Shown piece after piece: positions 15,728 to 23,928 of a DNA stretch of 64,000 nt. The notes under the pieces were generated by a model that saw only the letters and a list, made by a program, of their open reading frames with translations, searched no databases and was not told the origin of the DNA. The first letter of the stretch is position 1. The number at the start of each line of letters is the position of its first letter. The position numbers and the translations under genes were made by a program. This DNA comes from Actinomycetales bacterium SN12 (GTDB taxonomy: Bacteria; Actinomycetota; Actinomycetes; Actinomycetales; Microbacteriaceae): positions 186,001 to 250,000 of the forward strand of contig PJCV01000005.1 in the NCBI GenBank assembly GCA_002837415.1, written 5' to 3'.

Positions 15728-16615
15728 TTACTGTCGTTGGTATTCGCGGACATACGTTCCCATTGACGCAGTGATCATTCCGACGGCTTTGGGGAAGTTC
15801 ATGGCGGCCGGTCCCCAAGGGGTGCGGCGGAGTAGCGCGAGAAGGACAATACCGGGTGTGGCGATTGCTCGGAAGGCTCCGAGCAATATCACGGAGGCCC
15901 TGCTCTTACCCTTGAGTATCAACATACGCGAACTGACATTGCCCAGTCGACGTCCGCGGCGCCATAGCCATTTTACCGAAAGGCGTGAGGGGAGGACATT
16001 CTCGAACACCTCTGCCTCGTTGCACCAGACGAATGTCGCTCCGGATAACTCGAGACGCCAAAAGAATTCGGTATCGCTGCCTCCAGTAATAGAGAATTCC
16101 TCCGCAAATTCCTGCTTGTCGAGACGGGCTATGGCCGCGCTTCGCACAAGGCTGTTGTTGGTTGCGGGCCATCTTGTCCGGCTCCCCGATGGCACAGCGG
16201 GGCGACTGAAAAACTGTCCCCATCGGGCCCACTTTGGAGCATTCGACGGAAGAACCGGAGTCACCGGTCCAGAAACGACATCCGCGGAGTAGCGAGACTG
16301 TGCACCAACGAGATCGGCGAGCCACGTAGGTGACACCCACTCATCATCATCGACAAACGCAACGAACGCATACTTTCCCATGGCGAGCCGCAGTGCGCGG
16401 TTGCGCGCTGCGGCGATTCCGGGGGCGGGTTCGATGGCGTACTGAATGTTGAGTGCGCTGTCCTCGCAACTGCCGCCTCCCGTGCCTTCCGGGTCGTTGT
16501 CAATCACGATGAGATCGAACGACATGACTTCGTATGCTATCTCAAGCGAGTGCAACAGGTCGCGCAAGTGCTCCGGTCGCTTATAAGTCGCCACCAACAC
16601 AGCCACGTCTTTCAC
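15728..16615 (-). CDS. Family 2 glycosyltransferase
   Basis: A 295-residue GT-A fold enzyme. It begins VAVLVATYKRPEHLRDLLHSLE, has IVIDNDPEGT, then APGIAAARNRAL and the metal/UDP-sugar DxD-type motif FVDDDEWVSP, with GGSDTEFFWRLE as the catalytic region. The last 60 residues include hydrophobic stretches that may tie it to the membrane. It should add one sugar to the lipid-linked repeat unit in the cytoplasm. Its start overlaps the stop of the preceding glycosyltransferase gene by four bases. Acceptor and donor are unknown. Confidence 0.9.
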   Translation of the reverse strand: MKDVAVLVATYKRPEHLRDLLHSLEIAYEVMSFDLIVIDNDPEGTGGGSCEDSALNIQYAIEPAPGIAAARNRALRLAMGKYAFVAFVDDDEWVSPTWLADLVGAQSRYSADVVSGPVTPVLPSNAPKWARWGQFFSRPAVPSGSRTRWPATNNSLVRSAAIARLDKQEFAEEFSITGGSDTEFFWRLELSGATFVWCNEAEVFENVLPSRLSVKWLWRRGRRLGNVSSRMLILKGKSRASVILLGAFRAIATPGIVLLALLRRTPWGPAAMNFPKAVGMITASMGTYVREYQRQ

Positions 16616-17568
16616 GGCATACCTTTCGTACTTGGTGGTTGTTTCCCGCCTAGGAGAACCCTCAGCACCAGCTCTCGCGGAACAATCGCACCGGCGGTAA
16701 ATGCCATCGAGAGCGCGCTAGGTATTCTCTGTGCTCGGACAATTTCCGCAACCGATGCACGTACGCCGAGTCTTGATTTCGATTGCACTGCATACCTAAG
16801 GGGCTGTGCCGCAATGAAGTCCGCGTAGGTTTGAGGCGACCAGCGATCCCTCCATTGGCGGGCCCACCGCAAGGAAGCTTCCCAATCTACTGCCGCGGAC
16901 ACCGAGCCCGTCGATCCGGCCGTGTACGCAGCCAGCACATCGGGAACCTGAATAAATTTCGCTCCGGCGGATTGTAAGCGGAGGAGGAAGTCCCAGTCTT
17001 GATGGCGAGTGAGGGTTTCGTCCCAGCGAACCGTACGGATCAGGGATTCCGATGCGAAGATGGTGGACGTAAAAAAGCTCGGTCGGCCAGCGGTCGGTGC
17101 GCGGTTGCGGAAGAGGTAGTCCTCGATTGGGCGTGCAGACGAGATCAGCTTCGAAGGCGAGGGCCTGCCGTTGCTGCCACGTTCGCCGGCGTTGAACTGC
17201 TGGACGCGCGCTCCAACAACGTAGTCGTTTTCAGCTCCCGTGTTTCTGATCGCATTCAGCTGATTCGAGAGCTTTGTCGGGAACCACCAGTCGTCGTCAT
17301 CGAGGTACGCGATGTAAGCCCCAGTGGCAGCGTCTGTCCCTACATTGCGGGCGAATCCGCCGCGCTTTCGTCCGCCGGTCGAGATCACTATGTCCGCGCC
17401 GGCGGTCAGATCAGTAGCGGAACGTACCGCCGCGCTATCCGTGTCGGCTACTACAATGATCTCAGTCGCGACCCCGTGCTGCTCGCGAGCTGTCTGGACC
17501 GCGCGTCGCAACTCCGGTCGAAGGACTGTCGGGATCACCACGGACACCTTGTCCAAGTTATCGGCCAC
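16612..17568 (-). CDS. Family 2 glycosyltransferase
   Basis: A 318-residue GT-A glycosyltransferase. Motifs are VSVVIPTVLRPELRRAVQTA, IIVVADTD, RKRGGFARNVGTDAATG, the DDDDWW form of the DxD motif (IAYLDDDDWWFP), and TRHQDWDFLLRL. It starts at GTG 17568 and overlaps the next glycosyltransferase by ATGA, so both are co-translated. It follows the second initiating sugar transferase by about 57 bp in the same direction, so it may add the second sugar of the repeat unit. It differs clearly in sequence from its neighbour and is not a recent duplicate. Confidence 0.9.
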   Translation of the reverse strand: MADNLDKVSVVIPTVLRPELRRAVQTAREQHGVATEIIVVADTDSAAVRSATDLTAGADIVISTGGRKRGGFARNVGTDAATGAYIAYLDDDDWWFPTKLSNQLNAIRNTGAENDYVVGARVQQFNAGERGSNGRPSPSKLISSARPIEDYLFRNRAPTAGRPSFFTSTIFASESLIRTVRWDETLTRHQDWDFLLRLQSAGAKFIQVPDVLAAYTAGSTGSVSAAVDWEASLRWARQWRDRWSPQTYADFIAAQPLRYAVQSKSRLGVRASVAEIVRAQRIPSALSMAFTAGAIVPRELVLRVLLGGKQPPSTKGMP

Positions 17569-17625
17569 GTTTCAGCCTGTCTCGATCGGGTTTGTCGCTC
17601 GTTGCCCGGTGTCTCCGCTCGCCCA

Positions 17626-19131
17626 TTAGTAGGCACTCTTCCCCGGCGCCAGGACCGCCTTGAGCGTTCTCAAAATGATTGCAAGGTCACCTAAGAACGA
17701 CCAGTTTTCGACGTAGTACAAATCCAAACGCACCGCTTGCTCCCAGTTCAGCGCACTACGACCGCTCACCTGCCACAGTCCGGTGATTCCTGGGCGGGCT
17801 CGTAATCTGCGTCGTGCGGCATCCGAATATAGCTCCACTTCGGCCGCCACCTGTGGTCGTGGGCCCACTAGGCTCATGGAGCCGCTCAAAACGTTGAAAA
17901 ACTGCGGCAATTCGTCGAGCGAATACTTGCGAATGAACTTGCCGACACGAGTGATCCGCGGGTCATCCTTCACTTTGAAGAGCGGTTGTTCAGCGCTTCC
18001 TTGAGATTGCAGTAGCGAATTCAGTTCTTTGTCGGCTCCTACCCGCATAGATCGGAACTTCAGCATTCGGAAGGGTTCTCCATTGAGGCCAATGCGTTCC
18101 TGCTTGAAGAGGAGAGGCCCTGGACTTGTTGTCATCACTGCAATCGCTACCGCAGCGAACAGGGGGGACAATAGCGCCATCAACGCCAAGGATCCGATTA
18201 TGTCTGTCACGCGCTTTAGGAGACGCTGCCCAGAAGTAAATCGTGGGGTCTCGACGTGGATAAGAGGCAGGCCCGCGACCGGGCGGGTGTGAATGCGAGG
18301 ACCAGCAACATCAGTGATGCTCGGCGCGAGCACGAGATGCTGCCGCCCAGCCTCCAGCGCCCAGGACAGTCGTTTGACGCCACCCGGAGGGAGGTCGCCG
18401 CTGCTCGTGACAACAACGGTGTCGGCGCCGGTAGCGACAAGCGCCGATTCCACGCCGTCAACCGAACCGAGCACCAAAATATCTGTGCCCGGAAGTGTGT
18501 CTCCGTCCTGCCCTCCCGTTACACAAGCGCCCACGACGAAATAACCTGCATTAGGAGCGCGGCGCAACTCGCGTGCGATATTGGCAACAGAGCGTTCGGA
18601 TCCCACCAGAATCACCCGTGCCGAGTACGATCCGGTGCGTCGTGTCGATATCAACCATTGTCGCCAAAGCCATCGGACGAAAACGAGCATCAGTACGCCG
18701 ACCGGCAGGCTGATGAGAAGGTAGCCGCGAGCGACATCGACCTTCGTTAGGAACGCTACGATCGCGATCGCGCCGAACAGGGAGAAGCTCGCGCGGGCTA
18801 CGCGCACGTACTCCGTCGTTCCCGTGCCGATAATGCGGTGGTTGCGTGAATCAATGAGTCCCAGCGCCCACAACCATACGAACACCAATCCGGCTGAGAA
18901 TAACCAATAAGAGATATTCGGAAGGCCGAAGAGGTTATCCGTCGGGACGGACGCTCCATTGAAGCCAAGCCATGCGATCTGAGTCCCGTAGACAACCCAG
19001 ACGAGCACCGACAGGTCTGTCACCAAGAGGCTGCGAGCGTACTTGCGTCGCCAGTCGAGGTTACGGCGCTTCGGGCTGCTCTCGGGTACCGCGCCGCGCG
19101 ACGTCGTCACAACTCGATCTATCGACGCCAA
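17626..19131 (-). CDS. Polyprenyl-phosphate sugar-1-phosphate transferase (WbaP/exopolysaccharide type), copy 2
   Basis: A 501-residue enzyme with the same plan as the product of 2066-3598: four to five N-terminal membrane segments, a nucleotide-binding-like middle (ARVILVGSERSVANIARELRR), and the sugar transferase domain with LLFKQERIGLNGEPF, KFRSMRVG, DELPQFFNVLSGSMSLVGPRP and RPGITGLWQVSGRS. Both end in a similar ...SAY/GAY tail. It starts at TTG 19131 with GAGGGAAC upstream. It heads the run of glycosyltransferase and ATP-grasp genes and probably initiates the polymer they complete. Unlike copy 1, its leader shows no GGGG-loop hairpins, so the two are regulated differently. Confidence 0.93.
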   Translation of the reverse strand: MASIDRVVTTSRGAVPESSPKRRNLDWRRKYARSLLVTDLSVLVWVVYGTQIAWLGFNGASVPTDNLFGLPNISYWLFSAGLVFVWLWALGLIDSRNHRIIGTGTTEYVRVARASFSLFGAIAIVAFLTKVDVARGYLLISLPVGVLMLVFVRWLWRQWLISTRRTGSYSARVILVGSERSVANIARELRRAPNAGYFVVGACVTGGQDGDTLPGTDILVLGSVDGVESALVATGADTVVVTSSGDLPPGGVKRLSWALEAGRQHLVLAPSITDVAGPRIHTRPVAGLPLIHVETPRFTSGQRLLKRVTDIIGSLALMALLSPLFAAVAIAVMTTSPGPLLFKQERIGLNGEPFRMLKFRSMRVGADKELNSLLQSQGSAEQPLFKVKDDPRITRVGKFIRKYSLDELPQFFNVLSGSMSLVGPRPQVAAEVELYSDAARRRLRARPGITGLWQVSGRSALNWEQAVRLDLYYVENWSFLGDLAIILRTLKAVLAPGKSAY

Positions 19132-19213
19132 TGCAGTTCCCTCGGCATGTAGTCCTGTGAATGATGTATGAACCGGAGAATATCAGGTCTCACGGACGCC
19201 ACGAACACGTGCG

Positions 19214-20113
19214 TCACGGGGTTACGGTAGCTGTCTCAGCACCGGACCAGACAACCAGGTCTGTGCCGGCAACTGCGAGCGCGGTCGGCGTCGAAGGCTC
19301 GGCTGCCTCGACGCACTTCTCAGATTGCGGAGCAGCCGCGTCCTCTGACGCGAAGCGCGAGATCGTGATCCCGGTGCACTGCTCCGCGAGATGCGCGACC
19401 AGAACATCGTCGCCATCGAAGTTCACAGCCGCGACGTTCGCTGGCGGCAGCGGCATCCACTCGTCCTCCGCGTCTAGGACGTGCGCGACGCCACCGCAGA
19501 CCGTGGCGAGAGTCGTTCCCGAGGCGCGCAGGCTGCGCGGATCAGAGCAGGAAGCAGCGACCGTTGCGCCTGAGCTCACGATGCGGCTGGTGTCCGTTGG
19601 GTCGACATACCTCGACGCGGCGTGAACCTCGGGGTTTGACTCCCAGAACTGGCCCTGCGTGAACGTGCGCAACGTCTGCGCCTCGCAATCGGTTCCCGTC
19701 AATGCGACGATCTCGGCCTGGCCATCGGCGAACGGGTCGAGTGCGACCAGCTGACCGATTCCGAGGTAGCGCGGAGTCGCATCCGTCCAGGACTTGCCGC
19801 CGTCAGCAGAGCGCTCAAGCAGGGGCTCGGCGACGCCGCACTGCCCAGCGACACCCCGCCATAGAGTTCCGGCGCTTGCGGCGAGAAAACGCTCCTGCGA
19901 GCGGTCGTACGAAGCTGCGCCCGCGGTGGTCTCGGTGGGTGAGGGGGAGGGGCTGGGCGACGCCGGCTGCGAGAACGACGGCGGCGGAGAGACCTCGCCA
20001 TCTGCCGGTCGCGCTCGCACGTGGTCGAGTGCGAGCAGAGTCAGCACGACCGCAGCGATCGCGATGACCGCGACAAGCACGTCCAGGAGCAATCTCCTGG
20101 ACGTGACAGTCAT
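19214..20113 (-). CDS. Membrane-anchored protein with sialidase/BNR-like beta-propeller
   Basis: About 299 residues with one N-terminal membrane helix (LLLDVLVAVIAIAAVVLTLLAL), a Pro/Ser/Thr-rich linker (PASPSPSPSPTETT) and an extracytoplasmic domain. This contains an Asp-box-like LLERSADGGKSWTDAT and several Gly-rich short strands, suggesting a beta-propeller of the BNR/sialidase-like type. No catalytic set is evident, so I do not call it an enzyme. Start ATG 20113 has GGGAG upstream; the GTG at 20131 is less supported. It lies between the tyrosine kinase and the second sugar transferase, in the same direction, so it probably acts in assembly or attachment of the polymer. Confidence 0.65.
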   Translation of the reverse strand: MTVTSRRLLLDVLVAVIAIAAVVLTLLALDHVRARPADGEVSPPPSFSQPASPSPSPSPTETTAGAASYDRSQERFLAASAGTLWRGVAGQCGVAEPLLERSADGGKSWTDATPRYLGIGQLVALDPFADGQAEIVALTGTDCEAQTLRTFTQGQFWESNPEVHAASRYVDPTDTSRIVSSGATVAASCSDPRSLRASGTTLATVCGGVAHVLDAEDEWMPLPPANVAAVNFDGDDVLVAHLAEQCTGITISRFASEDAAAPQSEKCVEAAEPSTPTALAVAGTDLVVWSGAETATVTP

Positions 20114-20139
20114 CGCACTCCCGCGAGCCACAGGTCGAC

Positions 20140-21636
20140 TCAGTGCGGGTTGAGCAGGTCGTCGAAGCTCGTCGACTGCTCGACCTGAGATTCCGAGCGA
20201 CGGGCGCGAGGCGAGGGCGCGATCGCGCGCTTCTGCTTCGCTGGCTTCTTCTGCTTCGCGGGCTTCGTCTGCTCAGAGTTGTACGCCCCGTAGCCGCCAT
20301 AGCCGTAGCCGTACGCGTAGGCATCGGCGCCCTTAGTGGGCACCATGGTCATGACCACACCGGCGACCTTCGACCCGACCGTCTCGAGCGCGTCGAGCGC
20401 ACCCTCGAGCTGCTGCGTGGTCGTGCGGCCCACCGCGACCACCATGATCGCCCCCGACGTCGCTCGCGAGAGCACGGCGGCATCCGTCACGGGCAGCAGC
20501 GGCGGAGCATCGCACAGCACCACGTCGAACTCTTCGCTGAGAGCTGCGAGCAGAGACTTCATGCGGTCAGACCCCAGCAGCTCGCTCGGGTTCGGCGGAA
20601 TCTTGCCTGCCGGCAGAGCGAACAGGGACCGGTCTCCCCACTGCTGCACCGCATCGCCCAGACGGGTGCGGCCGATGAGCACATCGGTCAGGCCGACGCC
20701 GCCCTCGATGCCGAGGTACTCGGCGACCTTCGGCTTGCGCAGATCGGTGTCCACCAGTGCGACGCGCTTGCCGCTGTCGGCCAGCGCGAGCGCGAGGTTG
20801 ATCGAGGTGGTCGACTTGCCTTCCGACGGGATGCTCGAGGTGATGACGAACGTGTGGCCGCCGTCCATCTCGAGGAACTGCAGGTTGGTTCGCAGCGAGC
20901 GGAACGCCTCAGAGCGCGGGTTCTGCGGGTCGGCGTGCAGGATCAGCGGGCGCGCCTTCGCCTTGGGGTCGTGCGGGATGGCGCCGATCAATGGGCGGTC
21001 GGTAAGTGCCTCGACGTCGCGGGCCGAGCGCACCTTGTTGTCGAGCACCGCGCGCAGCACGGCGATGCCGACGCCGAGAGCGAGGCCCACGAGCACGCCG
21101 AGCGCGAGGTTCAGCGGCACATTGGGGCTGGACGGCGCCTGCGGGGGCAGTGCATCGCGCACCCGGGTGAGCTTGATCGGGCTCACGTCCTGGCCCACCG
21201 GGGTGTCGATCCGCTTGACGGCGGCAGCCAGGCTTGCGCCCAGCGCGTTGGCGATCTCGGCACCGCGTACCGGATCGGCGTTCTCGACCGTGATCTCGAT
21301 GAGCGTGCTGTTCAGCGGATTGGTTGATGTGACCGACTCGGCCAGCTGCTCGGCGGACGCGTCGAGACCGAGCTCGGTGATGACCGGGTTCATCACCACA
21401 GGCTCACGCACCAGGCTGACGTAGGTGGTGATGCGCGCCTGCGCGAAGGTCGATCCCTGCTGAAGCTCACCCACCGTGGTGCCGGTCTGCGACTGAACGA
21501 ACACGACCGCCTGCGCCTCATACATCGGCGTGCGCGTCAGCGAGAACCCTGCGGCGGCCGTCAGGCCGACCAGGGTCGTCGCCACGATCACCAGCCAGTT
21601 CTTACGCAGAATGCGGATGTAATCGCTGAGCTCCAT
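20140..21636 (-). CDS. BY-type tyrosine autokinase fused to Wzz chain-length domain
   Basis: A 498-residue protein. The N-terminal Wzz domain has two membrane helices (about residues 15-35 and 175-195) around an extracytoplasmic region. The cytoplasmic BY-kinase domain has Walker A (SIPSEGKSTTSINLALALA, about residue 270), Walker A' (VALVDTDLRKP) and Walker B (FDVVLCDAPPLLPVTD). The tail carries a tyrosine cluster (YAYGYGYGGYGAY) for autophosphorylation, then a Lys-rich end. Such proteins set chain length and control the Wzx/Wzy machine. It is the first gene of the leftward block ending at 12899. The LMW phosphatase at 22523-23200 is the natural opposing enzyme. Confidence 0.93.
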   Translation of the reverse strand: MELSDYIRILRKNWLVIVATTLVGLTAAAGFSLTRTPMYEAQAVVFVQSQTGTTVGELQQGSTFAQARITTYVSLVREPVVMNPVITELGLDASAEQLAESVTSTNPLNSTLIEITVENADPVRGAEIANALGASLAAAVKRIDTPVGQDVSPIKLTRVRDALPPQAPSSPNVPLNLALGVLVGLALGVGIAVLRAVLDNKVRSARDVEALTDRPLIGAIPHDPKAKARPLILHADPQNPRSEAFRSLRTNLQFLEMDGGHTFVITSSIPSEGKSTTSINLALALADSGKRVALVDTDLRKPKVAEYLGIEGGVGLTDVLIGRTRLGDAVQQWGDRSLFALPAGKIPPNPSELLGSDRMKSLLAALSEEFDVVLCDAPPLLPVTDAAVLSRATSGAIMVVAVGRTTTQQLEGALDALETVGSKVAGVVMTMVPTKGADAYAYGYGYGGYGAYNSEQTKPAKQKKPAKQKRAIAPSPRARRSESQVEQSTSFDDLLNPH

Positions 21637-21732
21637 GGCGCCTCTCGTCCGGTCAGTTACGCGCGTTCATTGTCGCACAGGGGCACGGGCCCGCCGCATC
21701 CGGGGCCGGGCGCACCGATAGGGTCGGAGGTG

Positions 21733-22491
21733 ATGCCTGCAGCCTCTGCCTCCCCCCGCGACGAGTCGCGCGCGCGTTCGCGCACGCATCGCCGACGTCC
21801 CTGGTGGCTGGGCGGGTCGTCGGTACATCGCTGGAACGCCGAGCTGCTCGGCTGGGGCATGCTGGCCCTCGGGGTCGGTCTGCTGCTCGGGCAGCTGATC
21901 GGCGGGATCATCGGAACCGTTGTGTTCTGGGTCGTGCTTGCGGTGCCCGTCGTTCTCGCCTTCCGGCGGGGAGTGCCCCGCGGGCTGCTGCTCCTGCGCC
22001 CCGTGGATCTGCTCTACGGCGTCGTGCTCGGTTTCCTCCTCCGACTAGTGCAGGGCTGGTTGCACGTCGGTATGGGGGGCTCGCCGGGCTTTCCCTCTTA
22101 TCCCACCCTCGACGGCGCGCTGCCGCCGCTGTGGTGGGCAGAGGACCTCGTCGGCGCGGCCATTGTTGCCCCCGTCGTGGAGGAGTTCTTCTTCCACGGG
22201 ATGCTGCTGGTCGCGATCTACACGGTGGTGCGCCGGATGAGCGGACGCACACAGAGCGCCCGGGTCATCGGCGCGCTCGTCGCAATCGTGGCATCCGCTG
22301 CTCTCTTCCTCATCACTCATCAGCTCGTCGATGCGCTCGCTGCCGACGCCGTGATCGCCCTCGCGCTGCTGGGTGCGACCTGCGGTGCGCTGGTGATGTT
22401 CACCGGGCGGCTGTGGCCGGCCGTGCTCGTGCACGTCGTGTACAACGGCACTGGCGTGGCGTTGACCGTCGTCGGCACGCTGCTCGGCTGA
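21733..22491 (+). CDS. CPBP-family intramembrane metalloprotease
   Basis: About 252 residues with roughly seven membrane segments. The CPBP/Abi motifs are present: EEFFFHG (the usual EExxxR with His for Arg), FLITH as FxxxH, and HVVYN as HxxxN near the end. Members cleave membrane substrates or act in prenyl protein processing; the substrate here is unknown. I use ATG 21733; GTG 21730 is equally possible, and TAGGGT at 21719-21724 could be a -10 for a nearly leaderless mRNA. It is divergent from the tyrosine kinase and convergent with the phosphatase gene. The His in place of Arg in motif 1 is unusual. Confidence 0.82.
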   Translation: MPAASASPRDESRARSRTHRRRPWWLGGSSVHRWNAELLGWGMLALGVGLLLGQLIGGIIGTVVFWVVLAVPVVLAFRRGVPRGLLLLRPVDLLYGVVLGFLLRLVQGWLHVGMGGSPGFPSYPTLDGALPPLWWAEDLVGAAIVAPVVEEFFFHGMLLVAIYTVVRRMSGRTQSARVIGALVAIVASAALFLITHQLVDALAADAVIALALLGATCGALVMFTGRLWPAVLVHVVYNGTGVALTVVGTLLG

Positions 22492-22522
22492 GAGGACCTC
22501 CGCGCAGCGCGGTGCAGGCTGG

Positions 22523-23200
22523 TCAGCCGAGCGCGGTGCGCAGCACGCGCGCCACGACGTCGATTGCGGGTGCCAGCTGCGCTGTCGAGCGCTCGTACGT
22601 CTCGATCGAGCGCCGGTACGGGTCGATCACGTCGTCGTCTTCGAGCGGCAGGGGAGCGATGGTGCCGCGCTGTCGCGCGGCCAGACCGGCAAGAGCGGCC
22701 AGGCGTGCGCGCGGGTCCGCGCCTGCAGCGTCCGCCGCCTCGCGGATCTGCTCGTCGGAAAGTCCGTCAGTCAGACGAGCGAGTTCACGAAGGGTGAAGG
22801 TCTGACGCAGCTTCGAGGGGGCGAGCTCGACCGCCGAGGTGCGATGCTCGCGGGCCATCGCGATGATGAGATCCGCGCCATTCGCGACCGGTTCGGTGAG
22901 CCAGCGCGCGCGATGAGCAGCGGCGTGGTCGCCCGCAGCACCGTGCGCGATGGCGAGCTGCTGCGCATCGGGCGTCATGGGCTTGTCGATCAGCCCCCGC
23001 GTGCCGGCGCTCTGCACGCGCAGAGGAATGTCTGCCAGACGTGCTCGCAGCAGTACCTCCGCCATGGGGGAGCGGCAGATGTTGCCCGTGCACACCATCA
23101 GCACGAGGGGCGCGTCCTCTGCCGCTGCGGGCGTCTGCAGTGCTTCAGCACGATGACGCAGCTCACGCCGTGTCATGGCGGGGCGCGGGGAGGACGGCAT
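22523..23200 (-). CDS. Low-molecular-weight protein tyrosine phosphatase
   Basis: About 225 residues. The phosphate-binding loop CTGNICRS (Cx5R) follows an N-terminal strand, and a DP motif within DDDVIDPYRRSIETYE gives the general acid Asp. It is longer than the usual 150-residue LMW-PTP because of about 30 leading residues and an inserted helical region between the core and the DP loop. In polysaccharide loci such enzymes dephosphorylate the BY-kinase, here encoded close by. I place the start at ATG 23200: TATTCT lies exactly six bases upstream and no ribosome binding site is seen, so the mRNA is probably leaderless. Confidence 0.9.
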   Translation of the reverse strand: MPSSPRPAMTRRELRHRAEALQTPAAAEDAPLVLMVCTGNICRSPMAEVLLRARLADIPLRVQSAGTRGLIDKPMTPDAQQLAIAHGAAGDHAAAHRARWLTEPVANGADLIIAMAREHRTSAVELAPSKLRQTFTLRELARLTDGLSDEQIREAADAAGADPRARLAALAGLAARQRGTIAPLPLEDDDVIDPYRRSIETYERSTAQLAPAIDVVARVLRTALG

Positions 23201-23485
23201 GGATAAAGAATAGGTCGCGGAACTCACGGGAGCGCAGCTGCGGCCCTGTGCGCCGGTGACGGTAATCGCCATAGCGCTGCGGACCGTGAACTCGCCCTCA
23301 GGATCACCGCAGCTTCCCTCAGATCCCCGCAGGTTCTGCTGGAGCCCTTCGACGGTCTACGCGACGCCGTTACCGTGAGTGGTGCGTTCAGCGGAATACC
23401 CGAACGCATCGGGCCTCTGTTCGGCGCTGCGTGCCGCCCGAACGGTGACGCGAGCGCCATGGGGACGCGCAGAGGCCCGACCCGC

Positions 23486-23866
23486 TCACTGCAGGGTCAG
23501 CAGCGCATCGATCCGCGCGCGCAGCTCTCGCGGGCGAAACGGCTTGGTCAGGTACTCGTCGGCTCCCGCCTCGAGACCGCGGGCGACGTCGGCATCGTCG
23601 ATGAGGGCCGTCAGCATGATGATGTGCGTGTCGCCCAGCGCCCGGATGCGCCGGGCGGCCTCGAGCCCGTCGATGCCCGGCATCGTGACATCCAAGGTCA
23701 CCAGCAGCGGACGATGCGTTTCCACTGCCGTCACGCCGTCGAGACCGTTGTCGGCCGTCACGACGGTGAACCCCGTGGTTCGGAGTATCTCCGCCACCAG
23801 GTCGCGGACGTCAGGATCATCGTCGACGACGACAGCGGTCGACGAAAAAACGTTCACATCAGACAT
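23486..23866 (-). CDS. Stand-alone receiver-domain response regulator
   Basis: About 126 residues forming one CheY-like receiver with no output domain. It has the acidic pair VVVDDDPDVRDL, phospho-acceptor Asp in LLVTLDVTMPGIDGLE, Thr in IIMLTALIDDADV and Lys in EYLTKPFRPREL. It should be phosphorylated by the kinase of the same operon and pass the signal by protein contact. Start ATG 23866 fits the domain; the only ribosome-binding candidate, GGGGAC, lies in the loop of a hairpin ending two bases before ATG. It is the last gene of a three-gene leftward operon. Confidence 0.9.
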   Translation of the reverse strand: MSDVNVFSSTAVVVDDDPDVRDLVAEILRTTGFTVVTADNGLDGVTAVETHRPLLVTLDVTMPGIDGLEAARRIRALGDTHIIMLTALIDDADVARGLEAGADEYLTKPFRPRELRARIDALLTLQ

Positions 23867-23868
23867 CT

Positions 23869-23919
23869 CAGAGTCCCCAATACTCTGGAAGGAGTGGATG
23901 CCGATTCCCCAGGGCATCC
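23869..23919 (-). promoter_or_regulatory. Two GGGG-loop hairpins in the intercistronic leader of the receiver gene
   Basis: On the minus strand, 23919-23896 forms a 7 bp stem (GGATGCC/GGCATCC) with loop CTGGGGAATC. Then 23887-23869 forms a 6 bp stem (CAGAGT/ACTCTG) with loop ATTGGGG. The second ends two bases before ATG and its GGGGA is the ribosome-binding candidate. They fill the 62 bp gap after the membrane protein gene. The design matches the leaders at 3604-3769 and 4278-4342. Stems are unrelated between copies. Confidence 0.65.
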
Positions 23920-23928
23920 GCTCACATG

